A stretch of DNA of 64,000 bases from Luteitalea sp. (GTDB lineage: Bacteria; Acidobacteriota; Vicinamibacteria; Vicinamibacterales; Vicinamibacteraceae): the NCBI GenBank assembly GCA_009377495.1, contig WHTZ01000001.1, forward strand, positions 289,116 through 353,115, given 5' to 3'. The translations under genes and the position numbers were made by a program. Within the stretch, counting starts at the first letter, position 1, and the number at the start of each line of letters is the position of its first letter. Below, one piece after another: positions 8,931 to 17,772 of this stretch. The notes beneath the pieces are model-generated. The model had not been told where the DNA came from and did not search any database. It saw only the letters and a program-made list of their open reading frames with translations.

Positions 8931-9722
8931 ATGCCGCTCAAAGAATACCGAGAGAAGCGCGACTTCAAACGCTCGCCGGAACCCCGAGGCGAAGAGCGGC
9001 CGGGCGCACGGCGGCGGACCAAGGGGCGCACCCGCTTTTTCTGCGTGCAGAAGCACCTCGCGACACAGCTCCACTACGACTTCCGTCTCGAGCACAACGG
9101 CGTGTTGCTCTCCTGGGCGGTGCCCAAGGGCCCCTCGCTCGATTCCAGCGTGAAGCGACTCGCCATGCACGTCGAGGATCACCCGATCGATTACGGCACG
9201 TTCGAAGGCGTCATTCCCGAAGGCTACGGCGCCGGCATCGTGATGCTCTGGGATCACGGCACGTGGGAGCCACAGGTCGACGACATCGATGCCGCCATCG
9301 AGAAAGGCGACCTCAAGTTCACGCTGGATGGCTACAAGTTGAAGGGATCGTGGGTCCTCGTGCGGACGCGCGGGACCCCGGGGGGTGGTGGCGCCGGCGG
9401 ACCTGCGCCCAGCCAGTCGTGGCTGCTGATCAAGCATCGTGACGACTGGTCTGGACCGCTCGATATCTCGACGTTTGCACCCAACAGCGTCAAGAGCGGT
9501 GGCGGGTTTCGCGACATCCTCTCGCAAGAAGCGCCCGACGTGTGGCTGTCGAACCGAGGTAATAGCAGCTCTGCGTCAATCCAGACTTTACGGCGCCTCA
9601 TCGAGCGTGTCGAGAAGCTGGAGCCGCTCACGGAGCCGGAAGAGGCGACAGAAAAGCAGACACCCGGCACCACACGGAGCGCTCGAACGTCTACGCCCCA
9701 GCGCAAAGCCCGAAAGCCCTGA
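8931..9722 (+). CDS. Stand-alone DNA ligase D-type 3'-phosphoesterase
   Basis: Encodes only the phosphoesterase domain of LigD, which trims 3'-phosphates and ribonucleotides from DNA ends during non-homologous end joining. The 263-residue protein has the family signatures FCVQKHLATQLHYDFRLEH, LSWAVPKGPS, HVEDHPIDYGTFEG and IPEGYGAGIVMLWD, including the conserved metal-site His and Asp residues. The domain occupies residues about 30-190; the last 70 residues are a low-complexity Ser/Thr/Arg tail. No polymerase domain, ligase domain or Ku gene is near. AGGAG at 8920-8924 precedes the ATG. Confidence 0.9.
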   Translation: MPLKEYREKRDFKRSPEPRGEERPGARRRTKGRTRFFCVQKHLATQLHYDFRLEHNGVLLSWAVPKGPSLDSSVKRLAMHVEDHPIDYGTFEGVIPEGYGAGIVMLWDHGTWEPQVDDIDAAIEKGDLKFTLDGYKLKGSWVLVRTRGTPGGGGAGGPAPSQSWLLIKHRDDWSGPLDISTFAPNSVKSGGGFRDILSQEAPDVWLSNRGNSSSASIQTLRRLIERVEKLEPLTEPEEATEKQTPGTTRSARTSTPQRKARKP

Positions 9723-9744
9723 GGCATGTGATCAGGTCGTTTAA

Positions 9745-11118
9745 TCAATCGACTTGACGCCCGAAGTCGAAGATCGCCGCTGACACCGCGAGCACTTTCT
9801 CTTCGATGAAGTGGGGAAAGACGGCGATGACGCGGCCATTGTACGCGTCGATGCCGTTATAGTCGCCAAATGAGACGCTCTCGTCGCATACAAACGGTGC
9901 CAGATCCACGGCGTGATTGACGAACGTCTTGCCACCATCGACGCTGCGTGCGAGCGTCACGCGCGTCTCGGTCGCCTTCAAGCCTCGTCGATCGTGAAAC
10001 ACCACGTTGATCGCGCCATCGATCGGGTCGACCGCCATCCACGTGAAGAACTGCGCGGCGCCGTTCTTCACGGGATCGTCGTTCACCCTCACAGGTGCTG
10101 TCCATGTGTCGCCGCCGTCAGCCGATGACGCAAGAAAGACGTCGGGATCGCCGTTCCGCTCATCGATCCAGTTGACGTAGATGGTTCCCCGGCGAGGACC
10201 ATCACTCACGTCCGCGGCCGTGACCGGCATGCCGTTGCTGCGCGCGATGCCTGGTATGTCGATGTCCCACCCCCCCGGCGTGATTGCGACTTGGCGATCC
10301 TGTGCAAACGTCACGCCACCGTCGAGCGAGCGATCGAACATCAACCCCTTGGGACCACTCCACGCCACATACACCTGACCGTGTGGCCCAACCGCTGGCA
10401 CCGCCCCTTCAACGGTGTTGTCACTGTCGAGACAGTCGCCCGGATCGTCGGAGATCCGAACCGGCATGGCAAACGTTCGACCCTCGTCCGTAGACCGACT
10501 GAAGTGGATCTCGGTCTGGCACCCGGGATCCGTGCTGCCATACTCGTCGAACCGCGTCCACGCGAGATAGATGTTGCCGCGATGCGGCGACCGCGTGACC
10601 CGATCCACACCGGGCCACGGCTTGTCTTCGAACGGTGTGACGGTGTTGCGGTGATCGACAACCGCTTCGGCCGCCGCCCACGTGCGGCCACCGTCGTCGG
10701 AGCGTCGAAGGAAGACCCCATTGACCGCGCGCGTCGGTCGCTGCACGCGGATGCCGTCGAACGAGATGTAGCTATGAAACGCGCGCCCTTCGCCATCGAA
10801 CACCACGGCATCGTCACCCTGCACGCGCTTCTCGGGATTGGCCGCCGCGAACCCCTGCCACGTGCGCCCCGCGTCATCGGTCACGTAGAGGCGGTTGGTC
10901 ACACGCGGGCCGTCCTTCGGCCCACGCTCGTATGTCGTCACGATGACGTTCGGCGGGTTGGTCGGGTTGATGGCAACCGAGACCTCTGCAGGATTCCGAG
11001 CACCCGGTGGCGTCACACGCACGACGCGGTGCGTCATTGCCGTATCGGGGATGGGGTCAAGACGAGCGGACGCGGCGGCGACCACCGCGGTCATGAGCAG
11101 AAGAGGGACGACGCGCAT
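9745..11118 (-). CDS. Exported Asp-box (BNR/sialidase-like) beta-propeller protein
   Basis: A 457-residue protein with a Sec signal peptide (residues 1-18, MRVVPLLLMTAVVAAASA). It has at least six Asp-box repeats of the form SxDxGxTW/F: TDDAGRTW, SDDGGRTW, STDEGRTF, SLDGGVTF, SADGGDTW and SVDGGKTF. These mark blade turns of a six-bladed propeller, as in sialidases and related glycan-binding or photosystem-stability-like proteins. The sialidase arginine triad was not identified, so enzymatic activity is not claimed. The ATG at 11118 is chosen over a TTG two codons upstream. It is convergent with the phosphoesterase gene. Confidence 0.8.
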   Translation of the reverse strand: MRVVPLLLMTAVVAAASARLDPIPDTAMTHRVVRVTPPGARNPAEVSVAINPTNPPNVIVTTYERGPKDGPRVTNRLYVTDDAGRTWQGFAAANPEKRVQGDDAVVFDGEGRAFHSYISFDGIRVQRPTRAVNGVFLRRSDDGGRTWAAAEAVVDHRNTVTPFEDKPWPGVDRVTRSPHRGNIYLAWTRFDEYGSTDPGCQTEIHFSRSTDEGRTFAMPVRISDDPGDCLDSDNTVEGAVPAVGPHGQVYVAWSGPKGLMFDRSLDGGVTFAQDRQVAITPGGWDIDIPGIARSNGMPVTAADVSDGPRRGTIYVNWIDERNGDPDVFLASSADGGDTWTAPVRVNDDPVKNGAAQFFTWMAVDPIDGAINVVFHDRRGLKATETRVTLARSVDGGKTFVNHAVDLAPFVCDESVSFGDYNGIDAYNGRVIAVFPHFIEEKVLAVSAAIFDFGRQVD

Positions 11119-11131
11119 AGGCAAGACTGCA

Positions 11132-11166
11132 GGTGCAAGGCGCCGGGTGCAAGGTCCGAGGTCCGA
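11132..11166. repeat. Heptamer array (GGTGCAA/GGTCCGA type, 5 units)
   Basis: Five 7-mers in strict phase, GGTGCAA, GGCGCCG, GGTGCAA, GGTCCGA, GGTCCGA, fill the 52-bp gap between two divergent genes and end 4 bp before the PHP gene's ATG. Promoters for both genes must therefore overlap the array or lie inside coding sequence. Confidence 0.75.
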
Positions 11167-11170
11167 TACA

Positions 11171-12979
11171 ATGCGACCGATGCGACGGCTGCTTCAGGCG
11201 CTGCGAGGCTTGGTGCTCGCAGTGGGCGCGGCGCTCGCGGTCGTGATTCTCACGCTGCCCCCGAATCCGCGCGACCTGAGCCTGCTCGACACGCCGACCC
11301 GCCCAGGTTCACAACGGCGAGCGTCCAACGGTGAGCCCGGCGCGTCAGTGGAGCCGTTCCCCGTCACGGTCGCCGGTGCCTATCATATCCACACGACACG
11401 CTCGGATGGCAGCGGCTCGGTAGACGAGGTAGCGGCCGCTGCTGCGCGCGCGGATCTGCAGTTCGTCGTGCTCACGGACCACGGTGATGCGACACGCCCG
11501 CCGGATCCGCCCAGGTACCGCAACGGCGTGCTGGTGGTTGACGGCGTGGAGATCAGCACGGACCAGGGGCATTACGTCGTACTCGACCTCCCTCTATCAC
11601 CATACCGGCTCGCCGGCGAAGCCCGCGATGTCGCCGAGGATGTTCGCCGGCTCGGTGGATTCGGCGTGGCCGCACATCCGGACTCCCCCAAAGCGGAGCT
11701 CGCCTGGACCGATTGGCGTGTGCCGATCGATGGTCTCGAATGGCTGAACGCCGACAGCGAGTGGCGCGATGAGTCCTGGCCCTCAATCGCGCGGCTGTTC
11801 CTTCGCTACCCGTATCGTCCGGCAGCGACGCTCATGACGATGCTGGCGTACCCGGAGCGTCTCATGGCGCGCTGGGACGCCTTGGCCAGGACGCATCGCG
11901 TCGTGACGCTCGCCGCCGCTGATGCGCACGCACGTCTCGCGGATCGGGTGGAAGTGAGCCGTTTTTCCCTGCCCGTCACGCTGCGCGTGCCGTCGTACGA
12001 AAGCTCGTTTCGCCTGTTCGCCGTGCACGTGCAACTCGATCGACCGTTCACCGGTTCAGGACAGAATGACGGTCGACTGTTGCTGGACGCGTTGCGTCAG
12101 GGACACATGTTCTCGGCGATCACGACGCTCGTCACGCCCGCGCGTTTCGATCTGAGAGCGTCGCGAGGAGATAACAGCGCACGTATGGGCGACGAGATTC
12201 CGGCAGGCGCGCCGCTCGAGATCAAGGCCCGCGTGATGGGACCGGACGGAACGCGGCTCAGGCTGTTCGAGAACGGACGCCTCGTGTCGGACGAGGCTGC
12301 GCCGGAGCTCACGTACCGCGCGCCGGGCCACGCGGCGGTCTTCCGTGCGGAGGTCTGGGTGCCGCGCCGGCGCTTCGAGCCCAGCGTACCCTGGCTCGTG
12401 AGCAACCCGATCTTCGTCCGGGCAGCGCAGCGGTCGCCCCGATCGGCGGCCGGGCCGGAGGCGCCAGCGGGCGGAACGTCAGGCGACCCGGCAGCCACCA
12501 CAACCGACCGGGCGCCGGTCCTGCTCGGCCGACCGAGCGTCAGGTGGCACGTCGAGCACGACGACGAATCCACGGCGCGCGTGGCGCGCCGCTCGGTGGG
12601 CGAGGTTCTCGTCTTCGACTACGTGCTCCGATCAGGCGGGCGTGTGAGTCAATACGCGGCGGCCGCCACCAACGCGCTGGAGGCGATCGATCGGTGGCGC
12701 GTCGTTCGCTTCACGGCGCATGCGACCGGACCGATGCGCTTGTCCGTGCAGGTTCGACAACGGACGACGGCCGGAAGGCACCGTTGGGCACGCTCCGTGT
12801 ACCTCGACAGGACGCCGCGAGAGGTCACCGTGCCGCTGGAGGATTTCCGACCGGTCGCGGATGCCCCGCCTCGTATTCCCGTAGCCGGGCTCCGCACCCT
12901 GCTCTTGGTGATCGATACCGTCAACACACCCCCCGGAGCGCGCGGCACGGTGTGGCTCGACAACGTGCGGGTAGAATGA
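11171..12979 (+). CDS. CehA/McbA-like PHP-domain metallohydrolase, membrane-anchored
   Basis: A 602-residue protein. Residues 1-30 form an N-terminal membrane anchor or signal. The PHP domain follows with metal-ligand motifs YHIHTTRSDG, LTDHGD, a histidine in VAAHPDSP, and a late ADAHAR. Such enzymes hydrolyse phosphoester or amide/ester bonds; the substrate is unknown. The C-terminal half is beta-rich, with a likely carbohydrate-binding-type domain ending in GTVWLDNVRVE. ATGs at 11171 and 11180 are both possible. It ends 7 bp before queD, so co-transcription is likely. Confidence 0.8.
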   Translation: MRPMRRLLQALRGLVLAVGAALAVVILTLPPNPRDLSLLDTPTRPGSQRRASNGEPGASVEPFPVTVAGAYHIHTTRSDGSGSVDEVAAAAARADLQFVVLTDHGDATRPPDPPRYRNGVLVVDGVEISTDQGHYVVLDLPLSPYRLAGEARDVAEDVRRLGGFGVAAHPDSPKAELAWTDWRVPIDGLEWLNADSEWRDESWPSIARLFLRYPYRPAATLMTMLAYPERLMARWDALARTHRVVTLAAADAHARLADRVEVSRFSLPVTLRVPSYESSFRLFAVHVQLDRPFTGSGQNDGRLLLDALRQGHMFSAITTLVTPARFDLRASRGDNSARMGDEIPAGAPLEIKARVMGPDGTRLRLFENGRLVSDEAAPELTYRAPGHAAVFRAEVWVPRRRFEPSVPWLVSNPIFVRAAQRSPRSAAGPEAPAGGTSGDPAATTTDRAPVLLGRPSVRWHVEHDDESTARVARRSVGEVLVFDYVLRSGGRVSQYAAAATNALEAIDRWRVVRFTAHATGPMRLSVQVRQRTTAGRHRWARSVYLDRTPREVTVPLEDFRPVADAPPRIPVAGLRTLLLVIDTVNTPPGARGTVWLDNVRVE

Positions 12980-12986
12980 TCTAGAG

Positions 12987-13424
12987 ATGGAGAAGATCAT
13001 TGTCCACGCGACGTTTCATACGGGTCACCGCCAGATCGGCTACCCTGGCAAGTGCAAATTCGTGCACGGTCACACGTGGCACGGAACGGTTACCGTCACG
13101 GCGGAGGCGTTCCCGCGCGACGAGCTCGATATGTCGCTCGACTTCGGCGACATCAAGGGCATCATGCGCTTCCTCGATCACAAGATGCTCGCGACACCGC
13201 AAGACCGGGCGTTCCTGGATCAGGCCCAGTTCGAACCAGAAGGTGTGGTCGTGCTACCCGGCAAAGGGCCGAGCGTCGAGAACGTGGCCCACTACGTTTT
13301 CGACCATGTCGTCGAGCTGATTCAGCGCAAGTATCCGGGACGACACATCGACTATACGGTCGACGTGGCCATTCAGGAAACGGAAAACAACATCTTCGTC
13401 GTGCAGAAGACGGTCACGGTGTAG
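12987..13424 (+). CDS. queD: 6-carboxytetrahydropterin / 6-pyruvoyltetrahydropterin synthase family
   Basis: Member of the PTPS/QueD family, which makes 6-carboxy-5,6,7,8-tetrahydropterin for queuosine or pyruvoyltetrahydropterin. The 145-residue protein has the zinc histidines His14 (FHTGHR), His27 and His29 (VHGHTWHG) and the catalytic Cys23 in PGKCKF. Further signatures are SLDFGDIKGIM, LDHKML and the glutamate-containing AIQETENN. QueD is favoured because queG is also in the window, but a pterin role remains possible. The next gene follows by 14 bp. Confidence 0.85.
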   Translation: MEKIIVHATFHTGHRQIGYPGKCKFVHGHTWHGTVTVTAEAFPRDELDMSLDFGDIKGIMRFLDHKMLATPQDRAFLDQAQFEPEGVVVLPGKGPSVENVAHYVFDHVVELIQRKYPGRHIDYTVDVAIQETENNIFVVQKTVTV

Positions 13425-13438
13425 AGAAGGGACACGCC

Positions 13439-13693
13439 ATGATTGATGACGAGCTGCTCAAGATTCTCGTGTGTCCGGAAGACAAGACACCGGTGCGGCC
13501 GGCGACCGCAGATGAAATCGGCGCCCTCAATCGGCGCATCGAAGCAGGTGGGTTGAAGAACCGGGGTGGTCAGGCTGTGACCGAAGCGCTGACCGAGGGG
13601 CTCGTTCGCGAGGATGGTCGCTACCTCTACCCCATCCGCGACGATATTCCCGTGATGCTCATCGACGAGGCGATTCCGACCAAAGTCGATTGA
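13439..13693 (+). CDS. Trm112-like small protein (UPF0434 type)
   Basis: An 84-residue protein starting MIDDELLKILVCPEDKTPV and containing YLYPIRDDIPVMLIDEA near its end, the hallmark of the Trm112p/YcaR family. Eukaryotic Trm112 activates several methyltransferases; the role of bacterial members is not established. Only one cysteine of the usual CPxC...C pattern is present (LVCPEDK), so zinc binding is doubtful. GAGAAGG at 13423-13430 precedes the ATG. Its last 35 bp overlap the 3' end of the convergent symporter gene. Confidence 0.82.
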   Translation: MIDDELLKILVCPEDKTPVRPATADEIGALNRRIEAGGLKNRGGQAVTEALTEGLVREDGRYLYPIRDDIPVMLIDEAIPTKVD

Positions 13694-15488
13694 CGATGTA
13701 CAGGAGCACCGAGGCGCTCATGAGGAACACGAGTCCCAGCAGCATCGTGTATCCGGTTCGACCGTAGAGGAAGTTGCCAATGGTAAAAAGCGCCGACCAG
13801 GTCATCGTGCAGCCGGCGACCCAGCCGATGAGCGACAGCGGCAGGTGATCAGCAGACCGCGAGGCCTCTGCTCGCGAAATGCCAGCAGCCAAACGAATGG
13901 GCTCCCAGCCGGGTCCCACCGGGCGTACGCGTCGGTAGAACTCGACGAGCGTTCGACGGTCAGTCTGTGGTCCGAGATAGGCGGTCAGCACCCAGCACGC
14001 GGTCGTCACGGCAATGGTGATGACCAGGTTGATGTCCTTCAAACCAATGAAGGAGGACGCCTGCAACCATGCTTGACGCTCGAGCACGATCAGCAGCACG
14101 GAGACGACGAACGAGCTCAGCATGGCGGCGACCTCACACCACGCCGTCACCCGCCACCAGAACCAACGCGCGAGATACAGGAGCCCGGTCCCGGCGCCGA
14201 CTTGCAGGATGATGTCGAATGCGTCCTTGGCCGTGTCGAGGACGAACGTGAGGGCCGCGGCGCACACGAACAACAGCACCGTCGTGAGGCGGCCCACGAA
14301 GACGTAGTGCTTCTCGTGCGCGTCCTTCCGAATGAAGCGACGGTAGAAGTCGTGCACGAGGTACGACGCACCCCAGTTGAGATGGGTGAGGATCGTCGAC
14401 GAGTTGGCGGCGACGAGCCCTCCCACCATCAATCCCACGAAGCCCACCGGCAGGAACTTCAGCATCGCGGGGTACGCGATGTCGTGACCGAGCAGCCTCG
14501 GATCGAGGTGCGGAAAGGCACGCTGGATGTCGGCGAGCTCCGGGTACACCACGATCGAGCACAGCGCCGTGATGATCCATGGCCACGGCCGGAGCACGTA
14601 GTGCGCGAGGTTGAAGAACAACACGGCGCCCAGCGAGTCTTTCTCGGACTTCGAAGCCAGCATGCGTTGTGCGATGTAGCTCCCACCACCCGGCTCCGCC
14701 CCCGGGTACCACACGGCCCACCACTGCACGGCAATCGGCATGATGAAGACCGCGAGCGCGATGTCCCACGTGTTGGTGAAGTCGGGCAGCATGTCGAGAT
14801 AGCGAATGCCACCGGGCCCCTCGGTCGCAGAGAGCTTCGTCACCAGGCCGTCGAGACCACCTACTTGCGGAAGGCTGAGCGCGAAGTAGGCTGCCGCAAT
14901 CACGGCGGTCATCATGATGACGAACTGAATCATGTCGATGACGAGCACACCCCACAAGCCGGCGTGGGCCGCAAACACGACATTCAGGAGCCCGACGAAC
15001 AGCAGCGTCTGCCACGGCGCCAGGCCGAAGAGCACGCTGGCGATCTTGCAGGCCGCCAGGTTGACCGTCGCCATGATCAAGCAATTGAACAGCAAGCCGA
15101 GGTACACGGCCCGAAACCCACGGACGGCGCTGGCGGCCGTCCCCGAATAGCGGAGCTCGTAGAACTCCAGATCGGTCATCACGCCCGATCGGCGCCAGAG
15201 TCGCGCGTAGAAGAACACCGTGGCGATGCCGGTGAGCGTGAACGCCCACCATTGCCAGTTGCCGGCGACACCCTGACGCCGTACGATGTCCGTCACCAGA
15301 TTCGGTGTGTCGCTGCTGAACGTCGTGGCCACCATCGAAAGACCAGCGAGCCACCAGGGCACGGCGCGGCCCGAGACGAAGTACTCGGACGTGCTCCGGC
15401 CCGAGCGTCGGCCCAAGAAGAGGGCGGGCACGAAGCACATCGCCACCAATCCAATCGCGATCATCCAGTCAACGGGCTGCAGTTGCAT
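13659..15488 (-). CDS. Sodium:solute symporter family transporter (large form)
   Basis: A 609-residue integral membrane protein with about 14 hydrophobic segments. SSS-family features include FVSGRAVPWWLAGLSMVAT after helix 1, the helix-2 phrase TFSSDTPNLVTD, and GGLVAANSSTILTHLNWGA. The length and tryptophan-rich helix 3 resemble the Na+/carbohydrate branch; the substrate is not fixed by sequence. The ATG at 15488 starts directly before helix 1; the frame runs upstream without homology. The 3' end overlaps the Trm112-like gene. The divergent nucleotidyltransferase starts 148 bp away. Confidence 0.88.
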   Translation of the reverse strand: MQLQPVDWMIAIGLVAMCFVPALFLGRRSGRSTSEYFVSGRAVPWWLAGLSMVATTFSSDTPNLVTDIVRRQGVAGNWQWWAFTLTGIATVFFYARLWRRSGVMTDLEFYELRYSGTAASAVRGFRAVYLGLLFNCLIMATVNLAACKIASVLFGLAPWQTLLFVGLLNVVFAAHAGLWGVLVIDMIQFVIMMTAVIAAAYFALSLPQVGGLDGLVTKLSATEGPGGIRYLDMLPDFTNTWDIALAVFIMPIAVQWWAVWYPGAEPGGGSYIAQRMLASKSEKDSLGAVLFFNLAHYVLRPWPWIITALCSIVVYPELADIQRAFPHLDPRLLGHDIAYPAMLKFLPVGFVGLMVGGLVAANSSTILTHLNWGASYLVHDFYRRFIRKDAHEKHYVFVGRLTTVLLFVCAAALTFVLDTAKDAFDIILQVGAGTGLLYLARWFWWRVTAWCEVAAMLSSFVVSVLLIVLERQAWLQASSFIGLKDINLVITIAVTTACWVLTAYLGPQTDRRTLVEFYRRVRPVGPGWEPIRLAAGISRAEASRSADHLPLSLIGWVAGCTMTWSALFTIGNFLYGRTGYTMLLGLVFLMSASVLLYIVNRLWSESPRR

Positions 15489-15636
15489 CGAGCACTCCAG
15501 GGCGCGGCGGCGGTGCCGACAGGCGGAATCTAGCTTGAAGACGAGTTGTCCGCGGATTATTCTCGGAACGCGGCGGCGGCGCAAGCTGCCCCAAAGCAGG
15601 GGCGAGGCTCGCCCTTCATCCCTGGCCCCTTTTCGT

Positions 15637-16551
15637 ATGAAGCCAACACTACTCATCCTCGCTGCAGGCATCGGGAGCCGCTACGGCGGCCTCAAACAAC
15701 TCGATCCGATGGGGCCCCACGGCGAGACCGTCATGGACTACGCTGTATTCGACGCGCTGCGTGCGGGGTTCGGCCGTGTCGTGTTCGTGCTCCGACGCGA
15801 GTCTGCCGAAGCGTTCCGCACGACGATTGGGACACGATATGCCGATCGGACAACAATCGACTACGCGTTTCAGACGCTCGAGGACCTGCCGCCGGGCTTC
15901 GGCGTGCCCTTCGGTCGTGACAAGCCGTGGGGGACCACGCAGGCGGTCCTCGCGGCGCGTGACATCGTCAGGGAGCCGTTTGCTGTCATCAACGCGGACG
16001 ACTTCTACGGGCGCGAATCGTATCTGGTGATGCGGGAGTTTCTCGTACCCCCGTCACCCGCGGCAGATCCCGCCGCCGACTACGCGATGGTCGGTTACCA
16101 ATTGCGCCAGACCCTCTCCGAGTACGGGAGCGTGGCACGCGGGGTGTGCGAAACCAATGGGCAAGGCCTGTTACGGTCGGTACGCGAGATGACGAAGGTT
16201 GTCAGAACACCGGATGGCGTCGAGGATCGCGAAGACCCCGCACACCCCGTCAAGCTGACCGGCGACGAGGTGGTCTCGCTCAATTTCTGGGGCTTCACAC
16301 CGCGTGTCTTCGAGCAGCTCGAGCAGGTATTCGAGCGTTTCCTGTACCAGCACCAATCAGATCTCAAGGCGGAATGCTACATTCCGGCCGCCATCGACGA
16401 GCTCATCGCCGGAGGCCGTGCGCGCGTGAGAGTGCTGCCCACGGCGGCCTGCTGGTTTGGCGTGACGTACCGAGAGGACAAGCCACGAGTCATGGCGGCC
16501 ATCCAGCGTTTGGTCGAGGACGGTGGCTACCCTGCCCCGCTCTGGAGTTGA
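15637..16551 (+). CDS. Sugar-phosphate nucleotidyltransferase family protein
   Basis: A 304-residue NTP-transferase-fold enzyme expected to join a sugar 1-phosphate to an NTP. The N-terminus LLILAAGIGSRYGGLKQLD contains the nucleotide-binding GxGxR-type loop and a following lysine. NADDFYG (about 125-131) gives the metal-binding aspartates, and VVSLNFWGF fits the substrate pocket region. It is unlike GalU or RmlA in detail, so substrate and NTP are uncertain. It lies 8 bp before an N-acetylhexosamine-kinase-like gene; together they could turn a free amino sugar or hexose into an NDP-sugar. Confidence 0.8.
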   Translation: MKPTLLILAAGIGSRYGGLKQLDPMGPHGETVMDYAVFDALRAGFGRVVFVLRRESAEAFRTTIGTRYADRTTIDYAFQTLEDLPPGFGVPFGRDKPWGTTQAVLAARDIVREPFAVINADDFYGRESYLVMREFLVPPSPAADPAADYAMVGYQLRQTLSEYGSVARGVCETNGQGLLRSVREMTKVVRTPDGVEDREDPAHPVKLTGDEVVSLNFWGFTPRVFEQLEQVFERFLYQHQSDLKAECYIPAAIDELIAGGRARVRVLPTAACWFGVTYREDKPRVMAAIQRLVEDGGYPAPLWS

Positions 16552-16559
16552 TCCGCTCG

Positions 16560-17675
16560 ATGCGCTCGCTCGTCGAACACCGTCTTCGCACCGTCATCCG
16601 CCAATTTCAGGTGTATGGCGACTTGCTCGCCGCCTCGCCCTACGGCAGCGGCCACATCAACGACACCTACGCGACCACGTTCAATCAATCGGGTGCTCCA
16701 GTACGCTATATCGTGCAGCGCATCAACCACGACGTCTTCACCGAACCCATTCGGCTCATGGAAAACGTCGTGCGCGTCACGTCCCACGCACGCACACGGC
16801 TCGCCGGCAACGGCGGCGTCGATATCTCACGGCGCGTCCTCACGCTCGTGCCGGGGTTGGACCTCAAACCCTACGTGATAGACGAGAACGGGAGCGTGTG
16901 GCGCATGTATCTCTTCATCGAAGGCGCGCGAACCTACGATGTCATCGAGACGTGTGCACAGGCGCGCGCTGCGGCGAAGGCGTTCGGTGAGTACCAATCG
17001 CTGCTGGCCGACCTTCCCGGGGTCAGACTGCACGAAACCATTCCTGACTTCCACCACACGCGGCGTCGCTTCGACGCGCTGCAACGTGCGATCGACGAGG
17101 ATATCTGTAACCGTGCAGGACAGGTGGCGACCGAAATCGCGTTCGTGGACGAACGCGAGGGCGATGTCGATGATCTCCTCGCGCTGCAGGCGCGCGGCGG
17201 GCTGCCAGAACGCACCACGCACAACGACACCAAGCTCAACAACGTGATGATTGACGACCACACGTCGGAAGGGCTGTGCGTGATTGATCTGGACACGACC
17301 ATGCCCGGGCTCGTCGCGTATGACTTTGGCGACCTCGTCCGAACGGTCACGGCTGCGGCAGCCGAAGACGAGCGGGACCTCGAGAAGGTCGGCACGCGCA
17401 TGGACATGTTCGAGGCCTTGGCGGAAGGCTACTTGTCGACGGCCGCGGCGTTCCTGACGGCAGCCGAGCGGGCATCGCTCGCGATAGGCGCTAAGCTCAT
17501 TACGCTCGAGAATGGCCTACGATTCCTGACCGACCACCTGCAAGGGGACGTCTACTTCAAGACGAGTCGGCCCGATCACAACCTCGACCGCGCCCGCACG
17601 CAGCTCAAAATGGTCGAGTCGATTGAGGCGCAGCTCGACACGATGCACCGAATCATCGAGCGGTTTGGGGGCTGA
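16560..17675 (+). CDS. NahK-like sugar 1-kinase (aminoglycoside phosphotransferase fold)
   Basis: A 371-residue kinase with the APH/choline-kinase fold. The catalytic loop is HNDTKLNNV (His221, Asp223) and the metal-binding loop is DLDTTMPG with Asp245, followed by YDFGDLVR. This wording is close to N-acetylhexosamine 1-kinase (NahK) of the lacto-N-biose/galacto-N-biose pathway. The N-terminal YGSGHINDTY forms the nucleotide loop. The likely reaction is ATP-dependent anomeric phosphorylation of a hexosamine; the exact sugar is inferred only. The ATG at 16560 lies 8 bp after the nucleotidyltransferase stop. Confidence 0.83.
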   Translation: MRSLVEHRLRTVIRQFQVYGDLLAASPYGSGHINDTYATTFNQSGAPVRYIVQRINHDVFTEPIRLMENVVRVTSHARTRLAGNGGVDISRRVLTLVPGLDLKPYVIDENGSVWRMYLFIEGARTYDVIETCAQARAAAKAFGEYQSLLADLPGVRLHETIPDFHHTRRRFDALQRAIDEDICNRAGQVATEIAFVDEREGDVDDLLALQARGGLPERTTHNDTKLNNVMIDDHTSEGLCVIDLDTTMPGLVAYDFGDLVRTVTAAAAEDERDLEKVGTRMDMFEALAEGYLSTAAAFLTAAERASLAIGAKLITLENGLRFLTDHLQGDVYFKTSRPDHNLDRARTQLKMVESIEAQLDTMHRIIERFGG

Positions 17676-17703
17676 CGGCTAGCGTTGGGGGCTTCGGCCT
17701 GCA

Positions 17704-17751
17704 GTGCTGGGGTGCTGGGTGCCGGGGGCGCGCGGCCTGAAGGCCGCGCGA
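17704..17751. terminator. GGTGCTG units followed by a strong GC hairpin
   Basis: CGCGCGGCC (17730-17738) pairs perfectly with GGCCGCGCG (17743-17751) across TGAA. Three GGTGCTG-like heptamers precede it (17704-17725). It sits between the convergent kinase and methyltransferase genes and is likely to stall polymerase from either side, though no T-run follows. Confidence 0.6.
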
Positions 17752-17772
17752 CCGCCCGACTGATACGTGCCT

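Noticed and set aside
9745..11118. Active sialidase
   Set aside because: Asp boxes are present but the catalytic arginine triad and Tyr/Glu pair were not identified.
13052..13438. Long N-terminal extension of the Trm112-like protein across queD
   Set aside because: The extension is the +2 frame of queD; the family N-terminus begins at 13439 with its own SD.
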